From an uncultured Oscillibacter sp. (lineage in GTDB: Bacteria > Bacillota > Clostridia > Oscillospirales > Oscillospiraceae), in assembly GCA_910576865.1 (NCBI GenBank), contig CAJTKE010000019.1:1-49320 (forward strand): DNA of 49,320 nucleotides, in the 5' to 3' direction. Both the position numbers and the translations under genes were made by a program. Position 1 is the first letter of the stretch. Each line of letters opens with the position of its first letter. Under the pieces are notes generated by a model that was not told the origin of the DNA, made no database searches, and saw only the letters and a list, made by a program, of their open reading frames with translations. Of this stretch, positions 29,262 through 37,990 are shown in pieces.

Positions 29262-30182
29262 ATGCCCAGAAACATCATTGACGTCACAGACCTTTCCGTC
29301 GCGGAGATCGACGAGCTGATCGCCACGGCGGAGGACATCCTGGCGGACCCCGCCAAGTACCAGGACGCCTGCGCTCACAAGCAGCTGGCCACCCTCTTCT
29401 TCGAGCCCTCCACCCGGACCCGCCTCTCCTTCGAGTCCGCCATGCTGGCCCTGGGGGGCAGCGTGCTGGGCTTTTCGGAGGCCGCGTCCAGCTCCGCCGC
29501 CAAGGGGGAGACGGTGGGGGACACGGTCCACACCGTGAGCTGCTACGCGGACATCATCGCCATGCGGCACCCCAAGGAGGGCGCGCCCTACGCCGCCGCC
29601 CAGTTCAGCGAGGTTCCCATCATCAACGCCGGGGACGGCGGGCACAACCACCCCACCCAGACCCTGACGGACCTTCTCACCATCCACCGGGAGAAGGGAC
29701 GGCTGGGGGGCTTCACCATCGGCTTCTGCGGGGACCTGAAATTCGGCCGGACGGTCCACTCCCTGGTGAACGCCCTGAGCCGGTACGAGGACGTGAACTT
29801 CGTCCTCATCTCCCCGGCGGAGCTGAAGCTGCCCCGCTACGTGAAGGAGGAGGCCCTGAAAAAGCGGGGTATCCCCTATGAGCAGACGGAGAGCCTGGAG
29901 GACGTCATGCCGGAGCTGGACATCCTCTACATGACCCGGGTCCAGAGAGAGCGGTTCTTCAACGAGGAGGACTACCTCCGGCTGAAGGACAGCTATATCC
30001 TCACCCCGGAGAAGCTGGAGACCGCAAAGGCGGACCTCTCCATCCTCCACCCCCTGCCCCGGGTGAACGAGATCGCCGTGGCGGTGGACAAAGACCCCCG
30101 GGCCGCCTACTGGAAGCAGGTGAGAAACGGCAAGTTCATCCGCATGGCCCTGATCATGAAGCTGCTGGACATCCGCGTCTGA
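29262..30182 (+). CDS. pyrB: Aspartate carbamoyltransferase catalytic subunit
   Basis: A 306-residue enzyme catalysing the committed step, carbamoyl phosphate plus aspartate. FFEPSTRTRLSFESAM is the carbamoyl-phosphate site, NAGDGGHNHPTQTLTDL and HPLPRVNEIAVAVD the domain-interface and aspartate sites. GAAAGGAGC lies upstream of the ATG at 29262. With pyrI next to it, it should form the allosteric dodecamer. Confidence 0.97.
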   Translation: MPRNIIDVTDLSVAEIDELIATAEDILADPAKYQDACAHKQLATLFFEPSTRTRLSFESAMLALGGSVLGFSEAASSSAAKGETVGDTVHTVSCYADIIAMRHPKEGAPYAAAQFSEVPIINAGDGGHNHPTQTLTDLLTIHREKGRLGGFTIGFCGDLKFGRTVHSLVNALSRYEDVNFVLISPAELKLPRYVKEEALKKRGIPYEQTESLEDVMPELDILYMTRVQRERFFNEEDYLRLKDSYILTPEKLETAKADLSILHPLPRVNEIAVAVDKDPRAAYWKQVRNGKFIRMALIMKLLDIRV

Positions 30183-30198
30183 GGAAGGGGAGGACTCT

Positions 30199-30627
30199 AT
30201 GAATATTGACAGCATCCAAAACGGCGTCGTCCTGGACCACATCCAGGCGGGAAAGAGCATGGACATCTACAAGTACCTCCACCTGGACCGTCTGGACTGC
30301 TCCGTGGCCATCATCAAAAACGTCCGCAGTGAGCGCCTGGGGAAAAAGGACATCATCAAAATCGACTCCCCCCTGGAGGTGGACGTGGACGTGCTGGGCT
30401 ATATTGACGACCAGATCACCGTCAACATCATCCGGGACGGGAAACGGGTGGAGAAGCGCCGCCTGGAGCCCCCGAGGAAGCTTGTGAACATCATTCGCTG
30501 CAAGAACCCCCGGTGCATCACCGTGGCGGAGCCCCAGCTGGACGCCATCTTCCTCCTCAGCGACCCGGAGAAGCACGTCTACCGCTGCGCCTACTGCGAC
30601 ACGGCCAAGGGCAAGAAAAACTTCTGA
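30199..30627 (+). CDS. pyrI: Aspartate carbamoyltransferase regulatory subunit
   Basis: A 142-residue regulatory chain. The N-terminal allosteric domain (VVLDHIQAGKSMDIYKYLHL, then VRSERLGKKDIIKID) binds nucleotides, and the C-terminal zinc domain has the four cysteines in CKNPRC and CAYCDTAKG. The subunit gives CTP/ATP control of PyrB. Because the operon has no room for a leader attenuator, this feedback may be a major control of the pathway here. GAAGGGGAGG precedes the ATG. Confidence 0.96.
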   Translation: MNIDSIQNGVVLDHIQAGKSMDIYKYLHLDRLDCSVAIIKNVRSERLGKKDIIKIDSPLEVDVDVLGYIDDQITVNIIRDGKRVEKRRLEPPRKLVNIIRCKNPRCITVAEPQLDAIFLLSDPEKHVYRCAYCDTAKGKKNF

Positions 30628-30629
30628 CC

Positions 30630-31151
30630 GTGGAAGCCTACGAGCTCATCCGCTCCCGGCGGCGGACCCTGGCCCTGGAGGTCACCGCCGACGGGCGGCT
30701 GCTGGTCCGGGCCCCCCTGCGGTGCGCCGGGGCGCGGATTGACGCCTTTGTGGCGGCACACGCCGCCTGGATCGAAAAGCATCTGGCCATTCAGCGGGAA
30801 AAAGCCGCCCGGCTTCCACCCGCCCCCACGGCGGCGGACATCCAGGCCCTGAAGGCCCGGGCCCGGGCGGAGCTGCCGGGGAAAATCGCGGTTTGGAGCG
30901 AAAAAATGGGCGTGCGCCCCACCGGCTTCAAGGTGACCGCCGCCCGGAAGCGCTACGGCAGCTGCTCGGCGAAGGACAGCCTGTGCTTCTCCTGCTTTCT
31001 GATGAACTGCCCGGAGGAGGCCGTGGAGCTGGTGGTGGTCCATGAGCTCTGCCACATCCGGGAGAAGAACCACGGGCCCCGGTTTTATGCCCTGCTGGAG
31101 CGATACCTCCCCGACTGGCGGGAGCGGAAGAAGCTGCTCTCGATGAGCTGA
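30630..31151 (+). CDS. YgjP-type M48-like metallopeptidase
   Basis: A 173-residue zinc metallopeptidase-like protein from a GTG start 2 nt after the pyrI stop, with no strong ribosome binding site, so it depends on coupled translation. YGSCSAKDSLCFSCFLMNCP precedes the metal motif HELCH (His138, Glu139, His142) with a third ligand His148 in NHGPRFY. YgjP-family proteins are widespread and poorly understood. Its place at the end of a pyrimidine operon is unexplained. Confidence 0.85.
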   Translation: MEAYELIRSRRRTLALEVTADGRLLVRAPLRCAGARIDAFVAAHAAWIEKHLAIQREKAARLPPAPTAADIQALKARARAELPGKIAVWSEKMGVRPTGFKVTAARKRYGSCSAKDSLCFSCFLMNCPEEAVELVVVHELCHIREKNHGPRFYALLERYLPDWRERKKLLSMS

Positions 31152-31172
31152 CGATTTACAAGGAGGACGGAT

Positions 31173-31877
31173 ATGGAAAAGCTGAATCTTTTGGATCTGC
31201 TGAGGAACAACCCCTACCCAGGGCGGGGCATCGTCCTGGGAAAGAGCGCCGACGGAAAACAGGCCGTGGCGGTGTACTTCATCATGGGCCGCAGCGAAAA
31301 CTCCCGGAACCGGGTGTTTGTCCCCACGGAGGACGGCATCCGCACGGAGGCCGCAGACGTGGCGAAGATGACGGACCCCAGCCTCATCATCTACCACCCG
31401 GTCCGAAAGGTAGGCAATGAGCTGATTGTCACCAACGGGGACCAGACGGACACCGTTCGGGACTACCTGCTGGAGGGCCGGACCTTCGCCGAGGCGTTGA
31501 AAACCAGAACCTTCGAGCCCGACGGGCCCAACTGGACCCCCCGGATCTCCGGCCTGCTGAGCCTCGACGGCGGCTTCCAGCTGTCCATTTTGAAGAGCGC
31601 CGAGGGGAACCCGGACTGCTGCTGCCGGTACTTCTACCACTATGACGCGCCGCTTCCCGGAGAGGGCCGCTTCCTTCACACCTACCTGGGGGACGGGAAT
31701 CCCCTGCCCTCCTTCGCCGGGGACCCGGAGCGGGTGGCCCTGGACGCCGGGACGCCGGAGGAGCTGGCGGAGCAGGTCTGGGAGGCCTTGAACCCGGAGA
31801 ACAAGGTGTCTCTGTTTGTTCGGTTTGTGGATTTGTCCGACGGGTCCCACCGGGACGTGATTCGGAACCGCTATTGA
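31173..31877 (+). CDS. IMP cyclohydrolase, archaeal PurO-type family
   Basis: A 234-residue protein starting LLDLLRNNPYPGRGIVLGKS and carrying VAVYFIMGRSENSRNRVF and LIVTNGDQTDTVRDYL. These are signatures of the PurO-type IMP cyclohydrolase family, which closes the purine ring to IMP in many archaea in place of PurH. Bacterial members occur in Clostridia and may be the working cyclohydrolase or do something related. It follows the metallopeptidase by 21 nt with AAGGAGGAC upstream, and ends the pyr unit at a terminator. Confidence 0.88.
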   Translation: MEKLNLLDLLRNNPYPGRGIVLGKSADGKQAVAVYFIMGRSENSRNRVFVPTEDGIRTEAADVAKMTDPSLIIYHPVRKVGNELIVTNGDQTDTVRDYLLEGRTFAEALKTRTFEPDGPNWTPRISGLLSLDGGFQLSILKSAEGNPDCCCRYFYHYDAPLPGEGRFLHTYLGDGNPLPSFAGDPERVALDAGTPEELAEQVWEALNPENKVSLFVRFVDLSDGSHRDVIRNRY

Positions 31878-31884
31878 AATCAGG

Positions 31885-31919
31885 AAGCCGCCTCTCCGAC
31901 CGGGGGAGGCGGCTTTTTT
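31885..31919 (+). terminator. Terminator of the pyr operon
   Basis: A 13-bp stem (31885-31897 with 31903-31915, one G-T pair) followed by six T residues, 8 nt after the last stop. Confidence 0.93.
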
Positions 31920-31930
31920 CGCTTTTCCCC

Positions 31931-31959
31931 TTCCCCCCGGGGGCCAAGTGCGGTATACT
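31931..31959 (+). promoter_or_regulatory. Probable promoter of the multidomain-protein operon
   Basis: A -10 TATACT (31954-31959) is clear. The -35 at 17 bp (TTCCCC, 31931-31936) is weak, so expression may need an activator or be low. Confidence 0.5.
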
Positions 31960-32005
31960 GTCCCTATCAAACACCACCGGCCCCTTGGGCGGAACGGAGG
32001 ACCCC

Positions 32006-35000
32006 ATGGAACAGCTCATTTTGAACATGACCGCGGCCTTTCAGGAGGAGGCGTTTCTCCAGAAGCTCTCCCGCCCCCGGCCCTCGCTGGAGGGCCTGGA
32101 CTGGGCCGCTCTGCTGGCCCCCCTGCCGCCCATTGAGGAGCGGATTTCCGCCCTCCGGGCCCTGGAGGTCTTCCGGCCCGCGCTGGAGGCCATCGCCCCG
32201 GAGCCGGAGGAGGGATGGGGCCTGTACGCCTACCGGACGGCGGTGGCCCTGCTCTACCCCCAGGTGGACCCGGGACACAGTCCCCGGCAGCGGGACGGGG
32301 CGCTGTGCTTCCTCCAGTTCCTCCGGACCCTCTACGACGCGGAGCGGGAGGCGCTGCCCTTTGATTTCTGGCTGGACTTCGCCTTCTGCACGGAGGAGGA
32401 GCTGAAGGCCAGCGCCGTCGCCGAGGACTACCGCCAGTTCCTCCGCCGCTGGCGGGAGGAGTATGTCTATGAGCTTCTCCGCCTGGGCCGGGAGGTGACG
32501 CCCTTCCACACCATGGAGCACATCGCCGGGGTCCACCACGTGTCCATGACGGTCTCCCGGGCCTTCAAGGCCGGGGGCGGGAAGATCGACCTGGGGCTGA
32601 TCTCCGCCGCCGCCGCGGGACACGACATCGGCAAGTTCGGATGCCGCCCCGGGGAGCGGGTGCCCTACCTCCACTACTATTACACGGACCAGTGGTTCAC
32701 CTGGAGGGGCCTGGGGGCCCTGGGCCGGGTGGCGGCCAACCACTCCGTCTGGGACCTGGAGCTGGAGAATCTGTCCTCCGAGTCCCTGGTCCTGGTCTAC
32801 GCCGACTTCCGGGTGAAGCAGGAGCGCCTCCCCGGCGGCGGGGAGGAGGCGAGGCTCTTCTCTCTGGCGGACGCCTTCGACGTGATCCTCTCCAAGCTGG
32901 ACAACGTGGACGCCGCCAAGCGGCGGCGGTACGACTACGTGTATCTGAAGCTCCGGGACTTCGAGGGCTATCTCAAGACCTTCGGCGTGGACGTGACCCT
33001 GGAGACCGCCGGGGGCCCGCCCCTGCCCCGGAAGGACCCCGCCCTGATGGACGAGGACGAGGTGGTCCTGGGCCTCCGCCGGACGGCGGTGGACCACAAC
33101 ATCCGCCTCATGTACCGGCTGAGCCGGGAGCGGCTCTTCGTGGCCACCCTGGAGGCGGCCCGGGGGGAGAAGGACCCGGGGCGCATCCGGGCCTATGTCT
33201 CCGTGTTCCGGGAGTACTTCACCTACTGGACCGTGGAGCAGAAGGAGCAGACCCTGGAGTTCCTCTACGAGCTCCTCCTCCAGCCCGACGGGGACATCCG
33301 GCGGCAGGCGGCGGGGCTGATGGGGCGCATTCTCTCCAAATTCCTCTCCGGCTACAAGAAGGAGCTGCCCAAGGGCGCGGCCCCCAGCCCCCAGGAGGAG
33401 CGGCCCTTCGAGCTCTGGGCCGAGTACCTGGAAAAGCTCATCCACCCGGACCGCCGCCTGACCCCCCGGCAGATCAGCATGATCCGCTATCAGGCCAAGA
33501 CGGCGGCGGACGCCCTGCTTGGCGGCTGCTCCGACGAGGACTTCCCCCGGTTCTCCGAGCTCCTCTTCCGCCACTACCAGCACCCCGCCGCCGAAGACGC
33601 GGAGGGGGCCTTCGCCCTGATGAACACGGCGCTGAACCTGCCCATGGAGCGGGTGGCCCCCCGGGACGCGGCCAGTCTGGCGGACTTCGCCGCGTGGTGG
33701 CTGGAGAGCGGCGAGGCCCCCCAGAAGGCCGCCGCCATGCGCCTCGCCCGGCGGCTCCTCCCCGTCCTGGGGACGGACTCCCCCCAGCGGGAGGCCGTCG
33801 TCCGGGCCGTGGAGGCGGCGGACTGCTCCTCCTCCACGCCGCTTTTGTACCTCCAGTCCCGGCTGGGGGCCCTGCTGGGCCTGGACGTGTCCGGGCACCA
33901 CGCCCTGCTGGAACAGGGGGACGCCGCCAGCGGGGTCTTCCTGGACAATCTGAAGACCGCCACGCCCTGGGTACTGAAGGCCGTGGGCGTGGAGTACCTG
34001 CTGGATCAGGCCCGGCACGGGGAGCCCGTGGGGGCTCTCCACATTGCCACCCACTTCTCCAACCTGATGAAGGTCAGCGAGAACGTGGTGGTCCGGCGCC
34101 TGGCGGGCGCCGCCCTGCTGGACATCGCCCCCATGCTGACGCCCCCCCGGCGCAACGAGGTGGCCGTGGAGCTGTGCGAGGCTCTGGAGACCGGACAGTC
34201 GGAGATCTCCCAGTACATCCCCCCCTACCTGGGCCAGTTCCTCCTGTGGCTGGGGCCCCGGGAGCTGGACGAGATTCTGGATGAGCTGCTGCGCTTCCTC
34301 TCCTCCTCCAGCGCCAGCGTGGCGGCGGGGGCCCTCTCCACCGTGGGGTCCCTGCTGGAGCACTACCGGGTCTACGGCAGACGCTTCCACGAGCCGGAGG
34401 AGGTGCTGGAGCGCCGCCGGCAGCGGATGGCGGGCCTGCTTCTGAAGGGGCTGGCCTCCTGCATGGACCCGGTGCGGCAGGAGGCCCTGCGGGTCCTGGG
34501 AGAGGGGCTCTTCGCCTCGAAGACCCTGGGCTATGAGGACAAGACCAACCTCTTCACCCTGACGGCAAAGAAGCTGCTGTTCCTCATCGGCGAGCAGCCG
34601 GAGGGGGAGCTGACCTTCTTCCACACCGCCGCCGCCCTGTCCCACATCTACCGCTTCGCCGTGGAGCACCGCATCGAGAGCGGGCCCTTCCGCTTCGAGT
34701 GGCGGGACAAGGCCGCCGCCTTCTTCCCCGGCACCTTCGACCCCTTCTCCCTCTCCCACAAGGGCATCGTCACCGCCATCCGGGACCTGGGGCTGGAGGT
34801 CTATCTGGCGGTGGATGAGTTCTCCTGGTCCAAGAAGGCCCAGCCCTCCCTCATCCGGCGGCAGATCGTCAGCATGTCCGTTGCCGACGAGTTCGGCGTG
34901 TACCTCTTTCCCCACGACATCCCCGTGAATCTGGCCACGCCCGAGGACCTGCGGCGCCTGCGGCAGGTCTTCGCCGGGCGGGAGCTGTATCTGGTGGTGG

Positions 35001-36784
35001 GGTCCGACGTGGTGGCGGGGGCCTCCTCCTACAAGGCCCCGCCCCGGGAGGGCTCCGTCCACTCCATGAACCACATCGTCTTCCGCCGCTCCAGCGACGC
35101 CGAGGGCCGGGAGATCGACGCGGACCTGAGCTGCATCACCGGCCATGTGATCCAGCTCCAGCTGCCCACCCACCTGGAGGACATCAGCTCCACCCGCATC
35201 CGGGAGAACATCGACCTGGGGCGGGACATCTCCAATCTGGTGGACCCCACGGTCCAGGACCTGATTTACCGGAACAGCCTCTACCTCCGGGAGCCCCAGT
35301 ACAAGCAGCTGGTCCGGGCCAGCCAGCTGGAGTTCTCCCGGGTGGACCGGCCGGACGGCGCGCTGTGGGAGGAGCTGCGAGGCGCCTGCGGCCCCCTGCC
35401 CCCGGCGGACCCCCGGGACAGCGTCTTCCTCCTCCGGGCCTCGGTTCCCCGGCCCCGGCTTCTGGGCTTTCTGACGGCCCGGGTCATCAACTCCGGGGAG
35501 CTGTACGACGCCTTCGGCAGCGAGGAGCTGGCGAACTTCGTCCGCACCCGGACGGCGGGGCGGGTCCAGCTGCTGACGGGCCTCCGGGCCGTCCGGTCCC
35601 CGGCGGGGAATTACGACGTGCGCCAGCTCCTTCTGACGGAGGTGCTGACCCGGGCGGCGGAGGACGACTGCGGCTACGCCGTCTGGTGGGGCCCGTCGGA
35701 TCAGGCGGGGCTGGACATGCTCCGCCGTCAGGGCTTCCTCACCGCGGAGCTGGAGGCGCCCCAGCCGCTGCTGCTGGTGGACATGCGGTCCCCGGCGGTG
35801 GTGGTGCAGAACATCCCCACGACCCTGAAGGAGCCCTTCGCCTCGGACCGGCAGGTCCTGACGGCCATGGGGGAGGCCCATCTCCGGCTTCAGGAGGCGG
35901 TGTGCGGCCTGTACCCGGGGACCCTGGTGCTGTCCCTCAACGCGGAGGTCATCTACCACCGGCTGGTCCGGAAGCTGACGGAGGCCAACGGCGTCCCCGC
36001 CAAACCCCAGACCCCCCGGGTCCTGGGGCCCAAGATGTGCGTCCCCTTCGGCAAGATTCTCCGGGGCAACGCCGTGCCCAACACGGTGACCAAAACCATC
36101 CACACCGACAAGGTCTTCGCCCCGGACCTCCACTCCTTCACCATCGCCCCCTTTCCGGGCTACGCCCCCCTGGAGAGCCAGATCCGGACCATCCGGTCCT
36201 TCCGCCGGCCCGTCATGCTGGTGGACGACCTGCTCCACACGGGGAACCGCCTGAGCGTCCTGGACCCCCTCTTCCGGCGGGAAAAGCTGGACATCGACCG
36301 GTGCGTGGTGGGCCTCCTCTCCGGCCGGGGCCGGGACCTGATGGCCGCCCGGGGGCGGAAGGTGGACAGCGTTTACTTCGTGCCGGACCTCCGGGCCTGG
36401 TTCGTGGAGTCCACCATGTACCCCTTCATCGGCGGCGACGCCGTGGACAAGGGGGTCCCCTCGGTGCCGGGGCTGACCCCGGCGGTGAACCTGATTCTGC
36501 CCTACGCCTTCCCCCGGTTCTACGGGCGGTGCGGCCGGGAGGCGGTGTTCCGCTTTTCCCGGACCTGCATCGAGAACAGCCGCAGTCTCCTCCTGGCCCT
36601 GGAGCGGGCCTATCGGGAGCGGTTCGCCCGGAACCTGACGCTGTCCCGGCTCAGCGAGGCGGTGATCCTCCCCCTGAGCCCGGACAAGGGCGCGGCGCTG
36701 CGGTACGACCCCAACCTGTCCGCCTCCGCGTGCCTGGAGAGCGATCTCCGACAGCTGGACCGGATGCGGGAGCTTTTGCGGTGA
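32006..36784 (+). CDS. 1592-residue multidomain protein: HD phosphohydrolase, helical repeats, NadD-like nucleotidyltransferase, GNAT-like and PRTase-like domains
   Basis: A very large cytoplasmic protein. Around residues 165-270 is an HD-type domain (HTMEHIAGVHHVSM from about 168, AAGHDIGKFG with His206/Asp207, AANHSVWD, LVYADFRVK). About 420-880 is helical repeat sequence (VSVFREYFTYWTVEQKEQTL, FLSSSSASVAAGALSTVGSL), HEAT-like. About 905-1100 is a nucleotidyltransferase of the NadD type (FFPGTFDPFSLSHKG, then LEDISSTRIRENI). About 1130-1260 resembles a GNAT acetyltransferase. About 1330-1470 includes a PRPP-binding motif VMLVDDLLHTGNR. GGAACGGAGGACCCC precedes the ATG at 32006. No known protein with this set of domains comes to my mind. 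Chemistry on nucleotide or NAD precursors is inferred from the domain mix only. Confidence 0.8.
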   Translation: MEQLILNMTAAFQEEAFLQKLSRPRPSLEGLDWAALLAPLPPIEERISALRALEVFRPALEAIAPEPEEGWGLYAYRTAVALLYPQVDPGHSPRQRDGALCFLQFLRTLYDAEREALPFDFWLDFAFCTEEELKASAVAEDYRQFLRRWREEYVYELLRLGREVTPFHTMEHIAGVHHVSMTVSRAFKAGGGKIDLGLISAAAAGHDIGKFGCRPGERVPYLHYYYTDQWFTWRGLGALGRVAANHSVWDLELENLSSESLVLVYADFRVKQERLPGGGEEARLFSLADAFDVILSKLDNVDAAKRRRYDYVYLKLRDFEGYLKTFGVDVTLETAGGPPLPRKDPALMDEDEVVLGLRRTAVDHNIRLMYRLSRERLFVATLEAARGEKDPGRIRAYVSVFREYFTYWTVEQKEQTLEFLYELLLQPDGDIRRQAAGLMGRILSKFLSGYKKELPKGAAPSPQEERPFELWAEYLEKLIHPDRRLTPRQISMIRYQAKTAADALLGGCSDEDFPRFSELLFRHYQHPAAEDAEGAFALMNTALNLPMERVAPRDAASLADFAAWWLESGEAPQKAAAMRLARRLLPVLGTDSPQREAVVRAVEAADCSSSTPLLYLQSRLGALLGLDVSGHHALLEQGDAASGVFLDNLKTATPWVLKAVGVEYLLDQARHGEPVGALHIATHFSNLMKVSENVVVRRLAGAALLDIAPMLTPPRRNEVAVELCEALETGQSEISQYIPPYLGQFLLWLGPRELDEILDELLRFLSSSSASVAAGALSTVGSLLEHYRVYGRRFHEPEEVLERRRQRMAGLLLKGLASCMDPVRQEALRVLGEGLFASKTLGYEDKTNLFTLTAKKLLFLIGEQPEGELTFFHTAAALSHIYRFAVEHRIESGPFRFEWRDKAAAFFPGTFDPFSLSHKGIVTAIRDLGLEVYLAVDEFSWSKKAQPSLIRRQIVSMSVADEFGVYLFPHDIPVNLATPEDLRRLRQVFAGRELYLVVGSDVVAGASSYKAPPREGSVHSMNHIVFRRSSDAEGREIDADLSCITGHVIQLQLPTHLEDISSTRIRENIDLGRDISNLVDPTVQDLIYRNSLYLREPQYKQLVRASQLEFSRVDRPDGALWEELRGACGPLPPADPRDSVFLLRASVPRPRLLGFLTARVINSGELYDAFGSEELANFVRTRTAGRVQLLTGLRAVRSPAGNYDVRQLLLTEVLTRAAEDDCGYAVWWGPSDQAGLDMLRRQGFLTAELEAPQPLLLVDMRSPAVVVQNIPTTLKEPFASDRQVLTAMGEAHLRLQEAVCGLYPGTLVLSLNAEVIYHRLVRKLTEANGVPAKPQTPRVLGPKMCVPFGKILRGNAVPNTVTKTIHTDKVFAPDLHSFTIAPFPGYAPLESQIRTIRSFRRPVMLVDDLLHTGNRLSVLDPLFRREKLDIDRCVVGLLSGRGRDLMAARGRKVDSVYFVPDLRAWFVESTMYPFIGGDAVDKGVPSVPGLTPAVNLILPYAFPRFYGRCGREAVFRFSRTCIENSRSLLLALERAYRERFARNLTLSRLSEAVILPLSPDKGAALRYDPNLSASACLESDLRQLDRMRELLR

Positions 36785-36799
36785 GAGGAGAGGAGCTGT

Positions 36800-37969
36800 G
36801 TGTTTCGCGTGAAGTATCGCCATGAATTTCCCTGGGAGCCCGGCATGGGCCCCGCCGTCTGGCGGGCGGCGGACCCCCGGCTGCTGGCGGGGAGGCCGGG
36901 CGTCCGCTGGCTGGACCCCCGGCGGATCGAGGAGGAACCTCCGGCCCTGACGGAGGACCAGCGCTCCGCCCTGGAGGCGGGGCGGCTGACGGCGGTGAAC
37001 CTCCGCCACCCCCGGCGGGAGGAGGCCCTGGACTTCGTGACGCCCGGGAGCGGGAGGAAGCGGGTCCACCTCCTGGCCGTGGGAGACGTGGGGGGGACCC
37101 TGCTGACGGCGCTGAAGCTGCTGGGGGGAGACGTGGTCTCCTCCGTGGGCATCTGCGACCTGAACGAGAAGACCGTGGCCCGGTGGGTCACGGAGATGGG
37201 GCAGATCTCCTGGCCCTGGGACTACGAGGGCCTTCCCGAGGTGGAGGCCGTTTCTCTGGAAAACCTGTTCGACTGCGACGTGTTCATTTTCGCCGCCACC
37301 AAGACCATCCCTCCCGTGGGCAGCGGGGTGAGGGACGTGCGCATGGCCCAGCTGGAGGCCAACCGGCCGCTGGTGGAGTCCTTCGCCCGGCGGGCCCGGG
37401 AGGCGGCGTTCCGGGGGCTCTTCATCGTCCTCAGCGACCCGGTGGACCAGCTGTGCCAGGCGGCGTGGCGGGCCTCCAACCTGGGGCCGGACGGAGAGCT
37501 GGACCACCTGGGCCTCCTGCCGGAGCAGGTCCAGGGCTTCGGCCTGGGAGTGATGAACGCCCGGGCGGCGTACTTCGCCAAGCGGGACCCCCGCTTCGCC
37601 TCCTTCCTGACGGAGGGGCGGACCTTCGGGCCCCACGGGCGGGGGCTGGTTGTCGCCAACTCCATCGAGAATTACGACGGCGCCCTGTCTCAGGAGTTGG
37701 CAAGACTGACGCTGGAGGCCAACCTCCGGGTCCGGGACCTGGGCTTCAAGCCCTACGTGGCCCCGGCGGTGTCCTCCGGAGCCATGCAGCTGCTGCTGAC
37801 CCTCCGGGGGGAGTGGCACTGCGGGTCCGTGCCCATGGGGGGCGTGTGGTTCGGGTGCCGGAACCGCTTCACGCCCTGGGGGCTGGAGATTGAGACCCTG
37901 GCGCTGCCGGAGGGGCTGTTTGACCGTCTGCGGGAGACGGAGGGGCTTCTTCGGGCCCTCTCCCCTTGA
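36800..37969 (+). CDS. Lactate/malate dehydrogenase-like Rossmann protein
   Basis: A 389-residue protein from a GTG start with AGGAG close upstream. After an unusual N-terminal 85 residues, a nucleotide-binding strand-turn reads LLAVGDVGGTLLTALKLLGG (glycines about 95-99), then ICDLNEKTVARW, an acidic strand end. IFAATKTIPPVGSGV with DVRMAQLEANRPLVESFARR and LFIVLSDPVDQLCQAAW mirrors the LDH/MDH order (the NP-V-D segment). The canonical catalytic His-Asp pair is not obvious, so it may be a divergent family. It lies 15 nt after the multidomain gene and 21 nt before a flavoprotein gene. Confidence 0.75.
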   Translation: MFRVKYRHEFPWEPGMGPAVWRAADPRLLAGRPGVRWLDPRRIEEEPPALTEDQRSALEAGRLTAVNLRHPRREEALDFVTPGSGRKRVHLLAVGDVGGTLLTALKLLGGDVVSSVGICDLNEKTVARWVTEMGQISWPWDYEGLPEVEAVSLENLFDCDVFIFAATKTIPPVGSGVRDVRMAQLEANRPLVESFARRAREAAFRGLFIVLSDPVDQLCQAAWRASNLGPDGELDHLGLLPEQVQGFGLGVMNARAAYFAKRDPRFASFLTEGRTFGPHGRGLVVANSIENYDGALSQELARLTLEANLRVRDLGFKPYVAPAVSSGAMQLLLTLRGEWHCGSVPMGGVWFGCRNRFTPWGLEIETLALPEGLFDRLRETEGLLRALSP

Positions 37970-37990
37970 AGCCTGAAAAGGAGGGACGTT

